Below, in pieces: positions 8,364 to 17,003 of a stretch of DNA of 64,000 nt. Within the stretch, counting starts at the first letter, position 1, and each line of letters begins with the position of its first letter. The stretch is from Curtobacterium pusillum (GTDB lineage: Bacteria > Actinomycetota > Actinomycetes > Actinomycetales > Microbacteriaceae): positions 699,652 to 763,651 of the forward strand of contig NZ_VDZH01000002.1 of the NCBI RefSeq assembly GCF_007673235.1, given 5' to 3'. The notes below the pieces were generated by a model that worked only from the letters and a program-made list of their open reading frames with translations, did not search any database and had not been told where the DNA came from. The position numbers and the translations under genes are program-made.

Positions 8364-9191
8364 ATGAGCACGGAGAACCCGCTGAACGACCCCGCCGCCG
8401 ACCCGTTCGAGGTCGCGCGCGACGCCGCCGCAGTCATCGCTGCGAAGTCCGGGATCGAGCGGCACGACATCGCCCTGACCCTCGGTTCCGGTTGGGGCAA
8501 GGCCGCCGACCTCATCGGTGAGACCGTGTCGTCGATCGATGCCGCCGACGTCCCCGGTTTCAGCGCGTCCGCAGTGCCCGGGCACTCCGGCACCGTTCGC
8601 TCGATCCGCCTCGCCGACGGTCGGCACGCGCTCGTCATCGGTGCCCGCACGCACTACTACGAGGGCCACGGGGTCCGTCGCGTCGTGCACAGCGTCCGCA
8701 CCGCCGCGGCCACGGGCGCCTCGATCATGGTGCTCACCAACGGTGCCGGCGGCATCAAGGAGCACTGGACGCCCGGCACGCCCGTGCTCATCAGCGACCA
8801 CATCAACCTCACCGCGGACAGCCCGCTCGAGGGCGCGACGTTCGTCGACCTGACCGACCTCTACTCGGCGCGGCTGCGGGCGATCGCCCACACGATCGAC
8901 CCGACGCTCGACGAGGGCGTCTACACGCAGTTCCGCGGGCCGCACTACGAGACCCCGGCCGAGGTGCAGATGGCGAAGACCATCGGCGGGCACATCGTCG
9001 GCATGTCGACGGCGCTCGAGGCCATCGCGGCACGGCAGGCGGGCATGGAGGTCCTCGGCTTCTCGCTCATCACGAACCTCGCCGCCGGCATCCAGAAGAC
9101 GCCGCTGTCCCACGCCGAGGTGCTCGAAGCCGGCAAGCAGGCCGAGCCCGTCATCGCCGACCTGCTCGCCCGCGTGGTGGGCGCACTGTGA
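8364..9191 (+). CDS. punA: purine-nucleoside phosphorylase
   Basis: A 275-residue trimeric-class (class II) phosphorylase that splits inosine or guanosine with phosphate into hypoxanthine or guanine and ribose-1-phosphate. It shows the phosphate loop TLGSGWG, the VLTNGAGGI segment, the signature GPHYETPAEVQMAKTIGG and MSTALEAIAARQAG, and ITNLAAG near the C-terminus. It acts after adenosine deaminase. It overlaps the following mutase gene by 4 bp (GTGA), which fits channelling of ribose-1-phosphate to the next enzyme. Symbols punA and deoD are both used for this family; punA fits the actinobacterial naming better. Confidence 0.93.
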   Translation: MSTENPLNDPAADPFEVARDAAAVIAAKSGIERHDIALTLGSGWGKAADLIGETVSSIDAADVPGFSASAVPGHSGTVRSIRLADGRHALVIGARTHYYEGHGVRRVVHSVRTAAATGASIMVLTNGAGGIKEHWTPGTPVLISDHINLTADSPLEGATFVDLTDLYSARLRAIAHTIDPTLDEGVYTQFRGPHYETPAEVQMAKTIGGHIVGMSTALEAIAARQAGMEVLGFSLITNLAAGIQKTPLSHAEVLEAGKQAEPVIADLLARVVGAL

Positions 9192-10852
9192 AGCTGGACC
9201 TGGCGGGGGTGCTCGCGGTCGCTCGCGCCTGGGCGTCACAGGATCCGGACGTCGCGACACAGCGCGAACTCGCCACTGCGATCGACGCGGCCGCGACTGG
9301 TGACGGGGCAGCCGTGCGCGAGCTCGCCGCCCGGTTCGACGGACGGCTGCAGTTCGGTACCGCCGGACTCCGCGCCGAGCTCGGGTACGGTCCGCTCCGG
9401 ATGAACCGCGTCGTCGTCACCCAGGCTGCCGCCGGGCTCGCCCGGTTCCTCATCGACACCGGTCGTCGCCGCAGCGTGGTCATCGGCTACGACGGCCGGG
9501 TGAACTCCGACGTCTTCGCCCGCGACTCCGCCGAGGTGATGCGCGGACTCGGGCTCGACGTCACCCTGCTGCCGTCGGCGCTCCCCACCCCCGTCCTGGC
9601 GTTCGCCGTCCGGCACCTCGACGTCGGTGCCGGGGTCATGGTCACCGCGAGCCACAACCCGCCGCGGGACAACGGCTACAAGGTGTACCTCGGCGAGGCC
9701 GACGACGGTTCGCAGATCGTCCCACCGGTCGACGGCGCGATCGCCGCGGCGATCGACGACGTCGCCGCAGGCGACGTGCGCGATCTCGTTCGGGCGACCG
9801 ACTACGCGGTGGCGGGTGACGCCCTGGTGCAGGCGTACGTCGACGCGACGGCCGCGACGGTGCCGGCACCGCGCCTCCCGGTCGACGCCCAGCCGAAGGT
9901 CGTCTACACGGCCATGCACGGCGTCGGGTGGGAGACCGCCCGTGCGGTGTTCGAGACTGCCGGGTTCGCCGTGCCGTCGACGGTGCCGGAGCAGATCGAG
10001 CCCGACGGGGCGTTCCCCACGGTGTCGTTCCCGAACCCCGAGGAACCGGGGGCGATGGACCTGTCGATCGCGCGCGGCGTCGCTGTCGGGGCGGACCTCG
10101 TGATCGCGAACGACCCGGACGCCGATCGTCTGGCGCTCGCCGTCCCGGACGGTTCCGGTTCCTTCCGCCGGCTCTCGGGCAACGAGGTCGGGTGGCTCCT
10201 CGGGTGGCGTGCTGCCGTCCAGGCGTCCGCCGCCGGTCGTTCGGGGACGCTCGCGGCGTCGATCGTGTCCTCGCCGGCGCTCGCACGCGTCGCGGCGCGG
10301 CACGGGCTGGAGTACCGCGACACCCTGACCGGGTTCAAGTGGGTCTCCCGTGTGCCCGAGCTGCTGTTCGGGTACGAGGAAGCGCTCGGCTACCTGGTCG
10401 ACCCGGACGTGGTGCGCGACAAGGACGGCATCTCGGCGGCCTTGTCACTGCTGTCGCTCGCGTCCGACCTCGCTGCATCGGGTTCGACGATCGCCGACCA
10501 CCTCGAGGCGTTCGCGGCGGAGTTCGGTGCGTTCGCCTCCGGCCAGGTCGCGACCCGCGTGGACGACCTCTCGCGCATCGGGACGATCATGCAGTCCCTC
10601 CGGTCGTCGCCGCCGGCGTCCCTCGGTGGTGTCGACGTCCTGACGACGACGGACTACCTCGACGGTGTGGAGGGCTTCCCGCCGTCCGACATCCTGCGCT
10701 ACGACCTCGCCGGTGACGCCCGGGTGATCGTCCGCCCGAGCGGGACCGAGCCCAAGGTCAAGGTCTACATCGACACCGTGGCCTCCACCCCCACCGAGGC
10801 CCAGTCCCTCGTCGACACCTTGGCCGCCGCAGTCCGCCCCCTGGTCTCGTAG
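9188..10852 (+). CDS. phosphohexomutase-family enzyme, probable phosphopentomutase
   Basis: A 554-residue alpha-D-phosphohexomutase superfamily protein. S155 in TASHNPPRDNGYK is the phosphoserine, DPDADR (309-314) binds magnesium, the sugar-specificity loop follows, and RPSGTEPKVK near the C-terminus is the phosphate-binding loop. Sequence alone gives phosphoglucomutase/phosphomannomutase. The GTG start overlaps the purine phosphorylase stop, and the same pairing (deoD-pmmB) is known in M. tuberculosis. The physiological reaction may therefore be ribose-1-phosphate to ribose-5-phosphate; that part is inference. It is the last gene of the salvage cluster. Confidence 0.88.
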   Translation: MKLDLAGVLAVARAWASQDPDVATQRELATAIDAAATGDGAAVRELAARFDGRLQFGTAGLRAELGYGPLRMNRVVVTQAAAGLARFLIDTGRRRSVVIGYDGRVNSDVFARDSAEVMRGLGLDVTLLPSALPTPVLAFAVRHLDVGAGVMVTASHNPPRDNGYKVYLGEADDGSQIVPPVDGAIAAAIDDVAAGDVRDLVRATDYAVAGDALVQAYVDATAATVPAPRLPVDAQPKVVYTAMHGVGWETARAVFETAGFAVPSTVPEQIEPDGAFPTVSFPNPEEPGAMDLSIARGVAVGADLVIANDPDADRLALAVPDGSGSFRRLSGNEVGWLLGWRAAVQASAAGRSGTLAASIVSSPALARVAARHGLEYRDTLTGFKWVSRVPELLFGYEEALGYLVDPDVVRDKDGISAALSLLSLASDLAASGSTIADHLEAFAAEFGAFASGQVATRVDDLSRIGTIMQSLRSSPPASLGGVDVLTTTDYLDGVEGFPPSDILRYDLAGDARVIVRPSGTEPKVKVYIDTVASTPTEAQSLVDTLAAAVRPLVS

Positions 10853-10874
10853 CCGCCGGTTCCTCTGCCGGCCG

Positions 10875-10904
10875 CTGCCGCTGCCGCTGCCGCTGCCGCT
10901 GCCG
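10875..10904. repeat. hexanucleotide tandem repeat (CTGCCG)x5
   Basis: Five exact CTGCCG units in a row, with a further CTGCCG at 10865-10870, right after the mutase stop and abutting the nested palindrome. Non-coding. It could expand or contract by slippage. Confidence 0.85.
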
Positions 10905-10974
10905 CCAAAACACCGGTGTTCGTCCAACGCACCCCAGCATGACGCGGTGCCACGCACGAACACCGGTGTTTTGC
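10905..10974. repeat. nested palindrome, copy 1
   Basis: Outer arms AAAACACCGGTGTTCGT (10907-10923) and ACGAACACCGGTGTTTT (10956-10972) are perfect 17-bp inverted repeats. Each arm itself carries the palindrome ACACCGGTGT. Between them a smaller stem, GCACC (10929-10933) with GGTGC (10946-10950), can form. The layout repeats at copy 2 with the inner stem changed but still paired. It may act as a terminator for the salvage operon. Confidence 0.8.
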
Positions 10975-11113
10975 ATGCCCGCGCCGCGCCAGGTCGGGTG
11001 CCGGGCGTCAGGAATCGGGGGACGACTCCTCCACAGCCGCTGATCGAGACCGAATCATCCACTCGCCTCCGCGACTGTTCCCAGCCGGAACAGGAGACTG
11101 CCATCGTGCAGTC

Positions 11114-12040
11114 ATGGGACGTCTCGAGGTGTTCGGCGTCGCCGCCGGCGATCCAGATCCACGCGCGCAGCGTCGCTTGATCGACGCAGCTCGACGCGGT
11201 GAACTGTTGCGACTGACGCCGGGTCGGTACGTCGTGCGCGCAGTCTTCGCGACCGCGACGGAACACGAGCGGCACCGCGCCAGGATCGATGCGGTGATGC
11301 CCTGGACCAGCGGTGACCTCATCGTCTCGCACCACTCTGCCGTCGTGCTCCACGACCTGCCCTGGCTGGGGGAGACACCGGAACTCGTCGCTGTCCTCGA
11401 CCCCAAGCGACGCAACGGACAGCGCCGTGCCCACCTGCAGAAGGTCGGCGCGGCGGAGCGCATCGTCGAGCCGGTACACATCGGCGGCTACGCCGTGACG
11501 CCCCTGACGGTCACAGCGGTCGACGTCGCACTCCGGGAACCGTTCCGTACTGCGATCGTCGTGTTGGACGCCGTCCTCGCACGAGGCGTGTCGAAGGACG
11601 AGCTCCTGGCCGAGCTCGCACGCCGCACGCCGCGGCCTCGCGCATCCAGCCGGGCACGGCGTGCGATCGAGTTCGCCGACGGACTCGCGGGTTCGCCGGG
11701 GGAGTCCGTCGCTCGCCTTCGATGGGCTGAGGAGGGTTTCCCGCCGCCTGCCCTGCAGCGCGAGTTCCGCGACGCCGAAGGACTCATCGGGCGGGTCGAC
11801 TTCTGGTTCGCGGAGGCCGGAGTGGTGGTCGAGTTCGACGGCCTCGTGAAGTACCGCGACCGAGAAATGCGTGGTGGACGGACTCCGGAGCGCGTGGTCA
11901 TGGACGAGAAGCTCCGGGAAGATCGACTCCGTGCGGTCCCCGAGATCCGAACGGTCGTCCGGGTCACCTGGCGCGACGTCGAACCGGGCGGCAGCGCGCC
12001 GGCTCGCCTCGAACGCGCCGGCATCGCTCGCCTGTCGTGA
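11114..12040 (+). CDS. AbiEi-antitoxin-like protein with PD-(D/E)XK nuclease-like C-terminus
   Basis: A 308-residue protein of a kind common in Microbacteriaceae. The N-terminal half (about 1-100: short winged-helix-like start, then LLRLTPGRYVVR) resembles the AbiEi antitoxin domain. The C-terminal half has E in GESVARLRW, D in GRVDFWF and E-x-D in VVVEFDGLVKY, the spacing of a restriction-endonuclease/DUF559 (Vsr-like) core. No toxin gene of the AbiEii nucleotidyltransferase type is adjacent. Codon use is slightly less GC-extreme than its neighbours. The gene is bracketed by two copies of a nested palindrome 73 bp after its stop and about 140 bp before its start. Function is unknown; the two-domain reading is moderately sure. 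Confidence 0.7.
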   Translation: MGRLEVFGVAAGDPDPRAQRRLIDAARRGELLRLTPGRYVVRAVFATATEHERHRARIDAVMPWTSGDLIVSHHSAVVLHDLPWLGETPELVAVLDPKRRNGQRRAHLQKVGAAERIVEPVHIGGYAVTPLTVTAVDVALREPFRTAIVVLDAVLARGVSKDELLAELARRTPRPRASSRARRAIEFADGLAGSPGESVARLRWAEEGFPPPALQREFRDAEGLIGRVDFWFAEAGVVVEFDGLVKYRDREMRGGRTPERVVMDEKLREDRLRAVPEIRTVVRVTWRDVEPGGSAPARLERAGIARLS

Positions 12041-12112
12041 CGCAAGACACCGGTGCTCGTACGCCGAACCCCGTCATACGGGGGTTCCTTGTACGAACAC
12101 CGGTGTTTTGCG
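12041..12112. repeat. nested palindrome, copy 2
   Basis: Outer arms 12041-12062 and 12091-12112 pair at 20 of 22 positions and share ACGAACACCGGTGTTTTG with copy 1. An inner stem GAACCCC (12066-12072) with GGGGTTC (12081-12087) replaces the GCACC/GGTGC stem of copy 1. It begins directly after the stop of the AbiEi-like gene, in the gap between convergent genes, so it can serve as a two-way terminator. Confidence 0.8.
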
Positions 12113-12152
12113 AACCCGCGGCGGGCCGCGGGCGCCGCGAGCGCCGCGCGCC

Positions 12153-13928
12153 CTACGCGAGCTCGAGCAGCACGTGGCCGGACGAGATCGTCTGGCCGAC
12201 GGGGGCGTTCAGCCCGGTGACGACGCCGTCGCGCGGGGCAGCGACGGGCTGCTCCATCTTCATGGCCTCGAGCACGACGAGCAGGTCGCCCTTCACCACG
12301 GTGTCACCCTCGGCGACCGCGAGCTTCACCACGGTGGCCTGCATCGGGGACGTCACGGAGCCGGAGGACGCCAGCCCTCCGCGGACGCCGGAGGAACGAC
12401 GCTTCGGCGGAGCGGACGGCCCGGCCGGACGACGACCGGCAGCACCGGCGCCACCGCCGACGATCGAGGGCATGGTGACCTCGATGCGCTTGCCCTGCAC
12501 CTCGACCACGACGCTCTCGCGGGCGGCCGGCGCCGGGAGCTCCTCGGGGGAGCCGCTCCAGGCGGGGATGTCGTTTTGGAAGTCGGTCTCGATCCACTGC
12601 GTGTACACGCTGAACGGCGTCGAGTCGTCCGTGGCGAACGCCGGGTCGGACACGACCGCACGGTGGAACGGCAGCACGGTCGGCAGACCGGTCACCTCGA
12701 ACTCGGCCAGCGCACGACGCGAACGTTCCAACGCCTCGGAGCGCGTCGCACCGGTCACGATGAGCTTCGCGAGCATCGAGTCGAACGAGCCGGACACCAC
12801 GTCACCGGACACGACGCCCGAGTCGACGCGCACACCGGGGCCGGACGGCGCGTTGAACGCGTGCACGGGGCCGGGTGCCGGGAAGAAGTTGCGGCCCGGG
12901 TCCTCGCCGTTGATGCGGAACTCGAACGAGTGGCCCTTCGGCGACGGGTCGGAGTAGTCGAGCACGCCGCCCTCGGCGATGCGGAACTGCTCGCGGACGA
13001 GGTCGATGCCCGTCACCTCTTCGGAGACGCAGTGTTCGACCTGCAGGCGGGTGTTGACCTCGAGGAAGGAGACCGTGCCGTCGGCACCGATGAGGAACTC
13101 GCAGGTGCCGGCGCCGACGTAGCCGACCTCGCGGAGGATGGCCTTCGACGACTCGTACAGGCGCTCCGTCTGGTCAGCGGTCAGGTAGGGCGCAGGCGCC
13201 TCTTCCACGAGCTTCTGGTGGCGACGCTGCAGCGAGCAGTCGCGCGTGGAGACGACGACGACGTTGCCGTGCTCGTCGGCGAGGCACTGCGTCTCGACGT
13301 GGCGCGGCTTGTCGAGGTACTTCTCGACGAAGCACTCGCCGCGACCGAACGCCGCGATGGCTTCACGCGTGGCGGAATCGAACAGCTCCTCCACCGAGGA
13401 GCGGTCCCGCACGACCTTCAGCCCGCGGCCACCGCCGCCGAACGCTGCCTTGATGGCGACCGGCAGCCCGACCTGGTCGACGAAGTCGAAGACCTCGGAC
13501 ACGTCCTGCACGGGCTCGATCGTCCCCGGGGCGAGCGGTGCGCCGACCTTCTCGGCCACGTGCCGCGCGGACACCTTGTCGCCGAGCTGCTCGATCGACT
13601 CCGGCGACGGCCCGATCCAGGTCAGTCCGGCGTCGATGACGGCGCGGGCGAAGTCGGCGTTCTCGGCGAGGAACCCGTAGCCCGGGTGCACGGCGTCCGC
13701 GCCGGAGCGGCGGGCGACCGAGATGATCTTGTCGATGACGAGGTAGGTGTCGGCGCTCGTGGTGCCGTTCAGCGCGTAGGCCTCGTCTGCGAGGCGGGCG
13801 TGGAGGGCGTCACGGTCCTGGTCGGCGTAGACCGCGACCGATGCCTTGCCTGCGTCGCGGGCCGCGCGGATGATGCGGACGGCGATCTCGCCGCGGTTCG
13901 CGATGAGGACCTTGCTGATACGGGGCAT
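12153..13928 (-). CDS. accA3: acyl-CoA carboxylase alpha subunit (biotin carboxylase + BCCP)
   Basis: A 591-residue biotin-dependent subunit. The biotin carboxylase domain spans about 1-450 ([11 protein letters not shown] at the start, glycine-rich ATP loop [22 protein letters not shown] with the usual EMN changed to EVN). A linker follows, then a biotinyl domain whose EAMKMEQ places the biotin on K557. It carboxylates biotin with bicarbonate and ATP and passes CO2 to beta subunits such as the one at 20162-21757, making malonyl- or methylmalonyl-CoA for fatty and methyl-branched lipid synthesis. The ATG is chosen because [13 protein letters not shown] is the family N-terminus. Upstream, TACGCT (13937-13942, minus strand) sits 8 nt before it, a possible leaderless promoter. 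Confidence 0.95.
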   Translation of the reverse strand: MPRISKVLIANRGEIAVRIIRAARDAGKASVAVYADQDRDALHARLADEAYALNGTTSADTYLVIDKIISVARRSGADAVHPGYGFLAENADFARAVIDAGLTWIGPSPESIEQLGDKVSARHVAEKVGAPLAPGTIEPVQDVSEVFDFVDQVGLPVAIKAAFGGGGRGLKVVRDRSSVEELFDSATREAIAAFGRGECFVEKYLDKPRHVETQCLADEHGNVVVVSTRDCSLQRRHQKLVEEAPAPYLTADQTERLYESSKAILREVGYVGAGTCEFLIGADGTVSFLEVNTRLQVEHCVSEEVTGIDLVREQFRIAEGGVLDYSDPSPKGHSFEFRINGEDPGRNFFPAPGPVHAFNAPSGPGVRVDSGVVSGDVVSGSFDSMLAKLIVTGATRSEALERSRRALAEFEVTGLPTVLPFHRAVVSDPAFATDDSTPFSVYTQWIETDFQNDIPAWSGSPEELPAPAARESVVVEVQGKRIEVTMPSIVGGGAGAAGRRPAGPSAPPKRRSSGVRGGLASSGSVTSPMQATVVKLAVAEGDTVVKGDLLVVLEAMKMEQPVAAPRDGVVTGLNAPVGQTISSGHVLLELA

Positions 13929-13972
13929 GGTAAGCCAGCGTATTCGTGCGACGGGGGCACGAATTGACTGGC

Positions 13973-14005
13973 ACCCACAAAGAACCTCGCCGAAGCAGTG
14001 TGGGT
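13973..14005 (-). terminator. possible maf terminator hairpin
   Basis: ACCCACA (13973-13979) pairs with TGTGGGT (13999-14005) around a 19-nt loop, 2 bp beyond the maf stop and upstream of accA3 on the same strand. The stem is modest. Confidence 0.35.
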
Positions 14006-14007
14006 TC

Positions 14008-14799
14008 CTACAGAGCCCAGAGATCGTGCCAGGCGACGCCGAAGCCCCGCAGGAGCATCGAGCGCAGCACCGGCAGCGACAGCCCGACCACGGCGGAGGG
14101 TGCGCCGTCGATCCGGGTGATGTACGCGGCCGCTCGCCCGTCGATCGTGAACGCACCGGCGACCTCGAGCGGCTCGCCCGTCGCGACGTACGCGTCGATC
14201 TCCTCGGGGGACATGTCGTCCGCGAAGGTGAGCACCGCGCTGTCGACCGCGACGACACGGTCGCCGGAGGCGACGAGCCCCGACCCGCCGGGCGCGACGT
14301 CGGCGAACGACGCGGCCAGGCCCAGCGGCCCACCGCCCGACGCGTCCACGGTGCGGACGGGAGGCACGGTGCCGGCCCGCCCCGCGCCTCCAGGCTGCGA
14401 ACCGGGCGCGTCCACTGCCCGCCGCCGGTCGATGACGCAGTGCCCGCTCCACAGCGTGCCGCCCCCGGCGGCGAGCATCTGCCGCCACCGCTCGCGCGCG
14501 ACGGCCGGGTCGTGCGGCTTGCCGTACAGCGCGCCCTCGACCTCGAACGCGGAGTCGCCGCCGAACACGAAGCCGTCGACGGGGGAGCCGGCCACCGGGG
14601 CGTCCGCGACGGCCGACGCCTTGGCGACGGCGAGCAGCGCGACGAGCTCCGGACCGGTGAGTTCCCGACCGAGCGACGCGGCGGCCGAGGCGACCGCGGC
14701 GTCCTCGTCGACCCCCGGCGCGACGAGCACCGGCTCGATCCCGGTCTGGGCGAGCAGGGCGCGACGGGCGGGGGAGGTACTCGCGAGGTACAGACGCAT
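14008..14799 (-). CDS. maf: Maf-family nucleotide pyrophosphatase with internal insertion
   Basis: A 263-residue Maf/Ham1-fold protein, about 50 residues longer than most Maf proteins. The N-terminal [10 protein letters not shown] is the phosphate-binding segment. [19 protein letters not shown] carries the catalytic acidic residue and the conserved GKP. Maf enzymes hydrolyse non-canonical or pyrimidine dNTPs to dNMP and are linked with septum control. Residues about 136-149 are encoded by a complete inverted-repeat copy of the dispersed GGACGGGAGGCACGG element (14355-14395). It is inserted in frame in a Gly/Ala/Pro-rich loop between HCVID and the conserved ASFADV strand. It is divergent from the methyltransferase gene, with only 14 bp between the two starts. 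Confidence 0.9.
   Translation of the reverse strand: MRLYLASTSPARRALLAQTGIEPVLVAPGVDEDAAVASAAASLGRELTGPELVALLAVAKASAVADAPVAGSPVDGFVFGGDSAFEVEGALYGKPHDPAVARERWRQMLAAGGGTLWSGHCVIDRRRAVDAPGSQPGGAGRAGTVPPVRTVDASGGGPLGLAASFADVAPGGSGLVASGDRVVAVDSAVLTFADDMSPEEIDAYVATGEPLEVAGAFTIDGRAAAYITRIDGAPSAVVGLSLPVLRSMLLRGFGVAWHDLWAL
14355..14395. repeat. GGACGGGAGGCACGG inverted-repeat element inside maf
   Basis: Left arm GGACGGGAGGCACGGTGC (14355-14372) and right arm CCGCGCCTCCAGGC (14382-14395) form the same hairpin type seen in the intergenic copies, but here within the maf reading frame without breaking it. Confidence 0.75.
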
Positions 14800-14813
14800 G
14801 GGAACATCGAACC

Positions 14814-16073
14814 ATGGGTGAATCCGTCGGAACGCTGCTCGACCTCGACGTCACCGGGATCGCCCACGGCGGCATCTCGGTGGCACGGCACGAGGGGCGG
14901 GTGGTGTTCGTGTCGGACGCGATCCCGGGCGAACGCGTCGTCGCCCGCGTCACCGAGGACCGGAAGAAGTCGTTCTGGCGCGCCGACACCGTGTCGGTCG
15001 AGACCCCGAGCGAGCACCGCGTCGACCACGTCTGGCCCGAGGCCGCGCTCGACCGCGATCCGGCCGTCCGCGCCGGCGGTGCCGAGTTCGGGCACATCGC
15101 GCTGGCGCACCAGCGCACGCTGAAGCACGACGTCCTCGTCGACTCGTTCGCACGCTTCGCCCACACGGACCTCGCCGAGGTGCTCGGCCACGACGTCGTC
15201 GTCGAGGCCGCACCCGGCGACGACGAGTCGAACGGCACCGGCTGGCGCACCCGCGTCCGCCTGCACGTCGACGAGGACGGCACCGCCGGTCCCTTCGCCG
15301 CCCGGTCGCACACCGTCGTGCCGGTCACGTCGCTCCCGCTCGCGAGCCGCGTCGTGCAGGAGAACGCACCGCTCGGTCGTGGCGCGATGCCCGGAGCGTC
15401 CGTCGTCGACGTCCTCGCGCCGAGCGGCTCCGAGGGTGCGCGACTCGTGATCGACGAGCAGAAGCCGACCGTCGTCACCGAGGTCGTGGGGGAGCGCTCG
15501 TTCGCCGTCGACGACAACGGGTTCTGGCAGGTGCACCGCGCGGCCCCGGCCGTGTTGACCGCCGCGGTGCAGGACCTCGTCGACCGGGACCGGCTCGACC
15601 CCGAGGGGCAGCACCTCGACCTGTACGGCGGTGTGGGGCTGCTCGGCGCCGCGCTCGGGGACCTCGTCGGACCGCGCGCCAAGCTCATCAGCGTGGAGAG
15701 CTCGGAGCGTGCCACCGAGCACGCGCAGGAGAACCTCGCCGAGTGGATCGGCGCCCGTGCCGAGACCGGCCGTGTCGACCGCTGGCTGCAGCGCACCGTG
15801 TCGAGCCTGTCGGCCGGCGAGCGGCAGCGTCACCGTGCGGGGACGATCGTGCTCGACCCGCCGCGCTCGGGCGCCGGGCGTGAGGTCGTCGTGCAGATCG
15901 CCGCGCTCCAGCCCGCACAGGTCGTCTACGTGGCCTGCGACCCGGTCGCGTTGGCGCGCGACGTCGCGACGTTCGCGGACCTCGGGTACCGCCTGGAGGC
16001 ACTGCGCGCCTTCGACCTCTTCCCGCACACGCACCACCTGGAGGCCGTGGCGCGCCTGGTGCCCGTCGGCTGA
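14814..16073 (+). CDS. TRAM-domain class I RNA (uracil-5) methyltransferase
   Basis: A 419-residue TrmA/RlmC/RlmD-family enzyme that methylates C5 of a uridine in tRNA or rRNA using SAM. The TRAM RNA-binding domain fills about 1-60 ([19 protein letters not shown]). The SAM site is [11 protein letters not shown], the catalytic loop is [13 protein letters not shown] with the nucleophilic Cys, and LDPPRSGAG holds the general-base region. The 4Fe-4S cysteine motif expected near residue 85 (CGGCxxQH in RlmD) is replaced by AGGAEFGHI, so this protein lacks the cluster. The target uridine cannot be told. It is transcribed away from maf. Confidence 0.88.
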   Translation: MGESVGTLLDLDVTGIAHGGISVARHEGRVVFVSDAIPGERVVARVTEDRKKSFWRADTVSVETPSEHRVDHVWPEAALDRDPAVRAGGAEFGHIALAHQRTLKHDVLVDSFARFAHTDLAEVLGHDVVVEAAPGDDESNGTGWRTRVRLHVDEDGTAGPFAARSHTVVPVTSLPLASRVVQENAPLGRGAMPGASVVDVLAPSGSEGARLVIDEQKPTVVTEVVGERSFAVDDNGFWQVHRAAPAVLTAAVQDLVDRDRLDPEGQHLDLYGGVGLLGAALGDLVGPRAKLISVESSERATEHAQENLAEWIGARAETGRVDRWLQRTVSSLSAGERQRHRAGTIVLDPPRSGAGREVVVQIAALQPAQVVYVACDPVALARDVATFADLGYRLEALRAFDLFPHTHHLEAVARLVPVG

Positions 16074-16197
16074 CGTCGAGCGCGTTACCGCCGGGCGCGG
16101 CGCGCTGCCGTCGTGGGCGACGCGCCGCCTCTGGCCGATTTGCGCGGCGTGTGTCGGAGTGCAACACGCGTCGCCGTGTCACGCCCGCGTCGAGCCG

Positions 16198-16223
16198 TTG
16201 CCTGAGTCCGACCTGGGTATCCT
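16198..16223 (+). promoter_or_regulatory. possible promoter of the response-regulator operon
   Basis: TTGCCT (16198-16203) and TATCCT (16218-16223), the latter 61 nt before the GTG at 16285. The spacer is only 14 nt, so the -35 assignment is weak. The rest of the gap 16074-16284 shows only GC-rich sequence with no other clear site. Confidence 0.3.
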
Positions 16224-16284
16224 GGGTCGGTGATGGCTCCCCGGTTTCAGGGGCCGGGGGTGCGCATCGACGAGAGAGGCCACC

Positions 16285-16998
16285 GTGGCAACAGACACGA
16301 CCACATCCGGAACGACCGAACTGGCGACCAAGCCCGTCCGTGTCGCCATCGTCGACGACCACGAGTCCGTGCGACTCGGGATCCAGGCAGCGTGCCAGAA
16401 CGAGGGGTTCGAGGTGGTCCTCACCGCCGCGAGCGTTCCCGAGTACATCGAGCACCTCGACGGGCGTGAGGTCGACGTCGTCGTCCTCGACCTGTCGCTC
16501 GGCGACGGCTCCACCGTGACCGCGAACGTGAAGGGTGTGCAGGGCACCGGTTCCGCGGTCCTGGTGCACTCGATCGCCGACCGGGTCGCGAACGTCCGGG
16601 AAGCACTGGCAGCAGGGGCCGCCGGCGTCATCCCGAAGTCCTCCGCGACGAAGACCGTGATGGCCGCCGTCGCGACCGTCGCCCGCGGGGACGTCCTCAA
16701 CAACCTCGAGTGGGCGAGCGCGATCGACGCCGACCGGGACTTCGCGAAGGCGCAGCTCGGCCGTCGCGAGCGCGAGATCCTGCACCTCTACGCCTCGGGT
16801 CTGCCGCTCAAGCTGGCGGCCCAACAGCTCGGCATCGGGTACTCGACGGCGCGTGAGTACCTCGACCGCATCCGCGTGAAGTACGTCGAGGTCGGTCGTC
16901 CCGCGCCGACGAAGGTCGACCTGCTCCGCCGTGCGGTCGAGGACGGCATCCTGCCGGGCCTCGACTCCGGCATCGACCCCGACGGCGACGGCCGCTGA
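16285..16998 (+). CDS. LuxR/NarL-type response regulator
   Basis: A 237-residue DNA-binding regulator. The receiver domain (about 18-135) has the acidic pair D24/D25, phospho-acceptor D69 in VVVLDLSLGDG and the conserved lysine in GVIPKSS. The C-terminal HTH (about 165-230) contains LGRREREILHLYASG and LAAQQLGIGYSTAREYLDRIRVKY. The HTH lacks the usual VSTVKTH-type recognition sequence, which is replaced by YSTAREYLDRI, as in some NarL-like regulators that pair with unusual kinases. The GTG start is preceded by GAGAGGC. The kinase gene follows after 5 bp. The target genes are unknown. Confidence 0.9.
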   Translation: MATDTTTSGTTELATKPVRVAIVDDHESVRLGIQAACQNEGFEVVLTAASVPEYIEHLDGREVDVVVLDLSLGDGSTVTANVKGVQGTGSAVLVHSIADRVANVREALAAGAAGVIPKSSATKTVMAAVATVARGDVLNNLEWASAIDADRDFAKAQLGRREREILHLYASGLPLKLAAQQLGIGYSTAREYLDRIRVKYVEVGRPAPTKVDLLRRAVEDGILPGLDSGIDPDGDGR

Positions 16999-17003
16999 GA
17001 CGG

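Noticed and set aside
10905..12112. Insertion sequence or integron cassette bounded by the nested palindromes
   Set aside because: No transposase or integrase and no recognisable target duplication. Kept only as a possible cassette in the findings.
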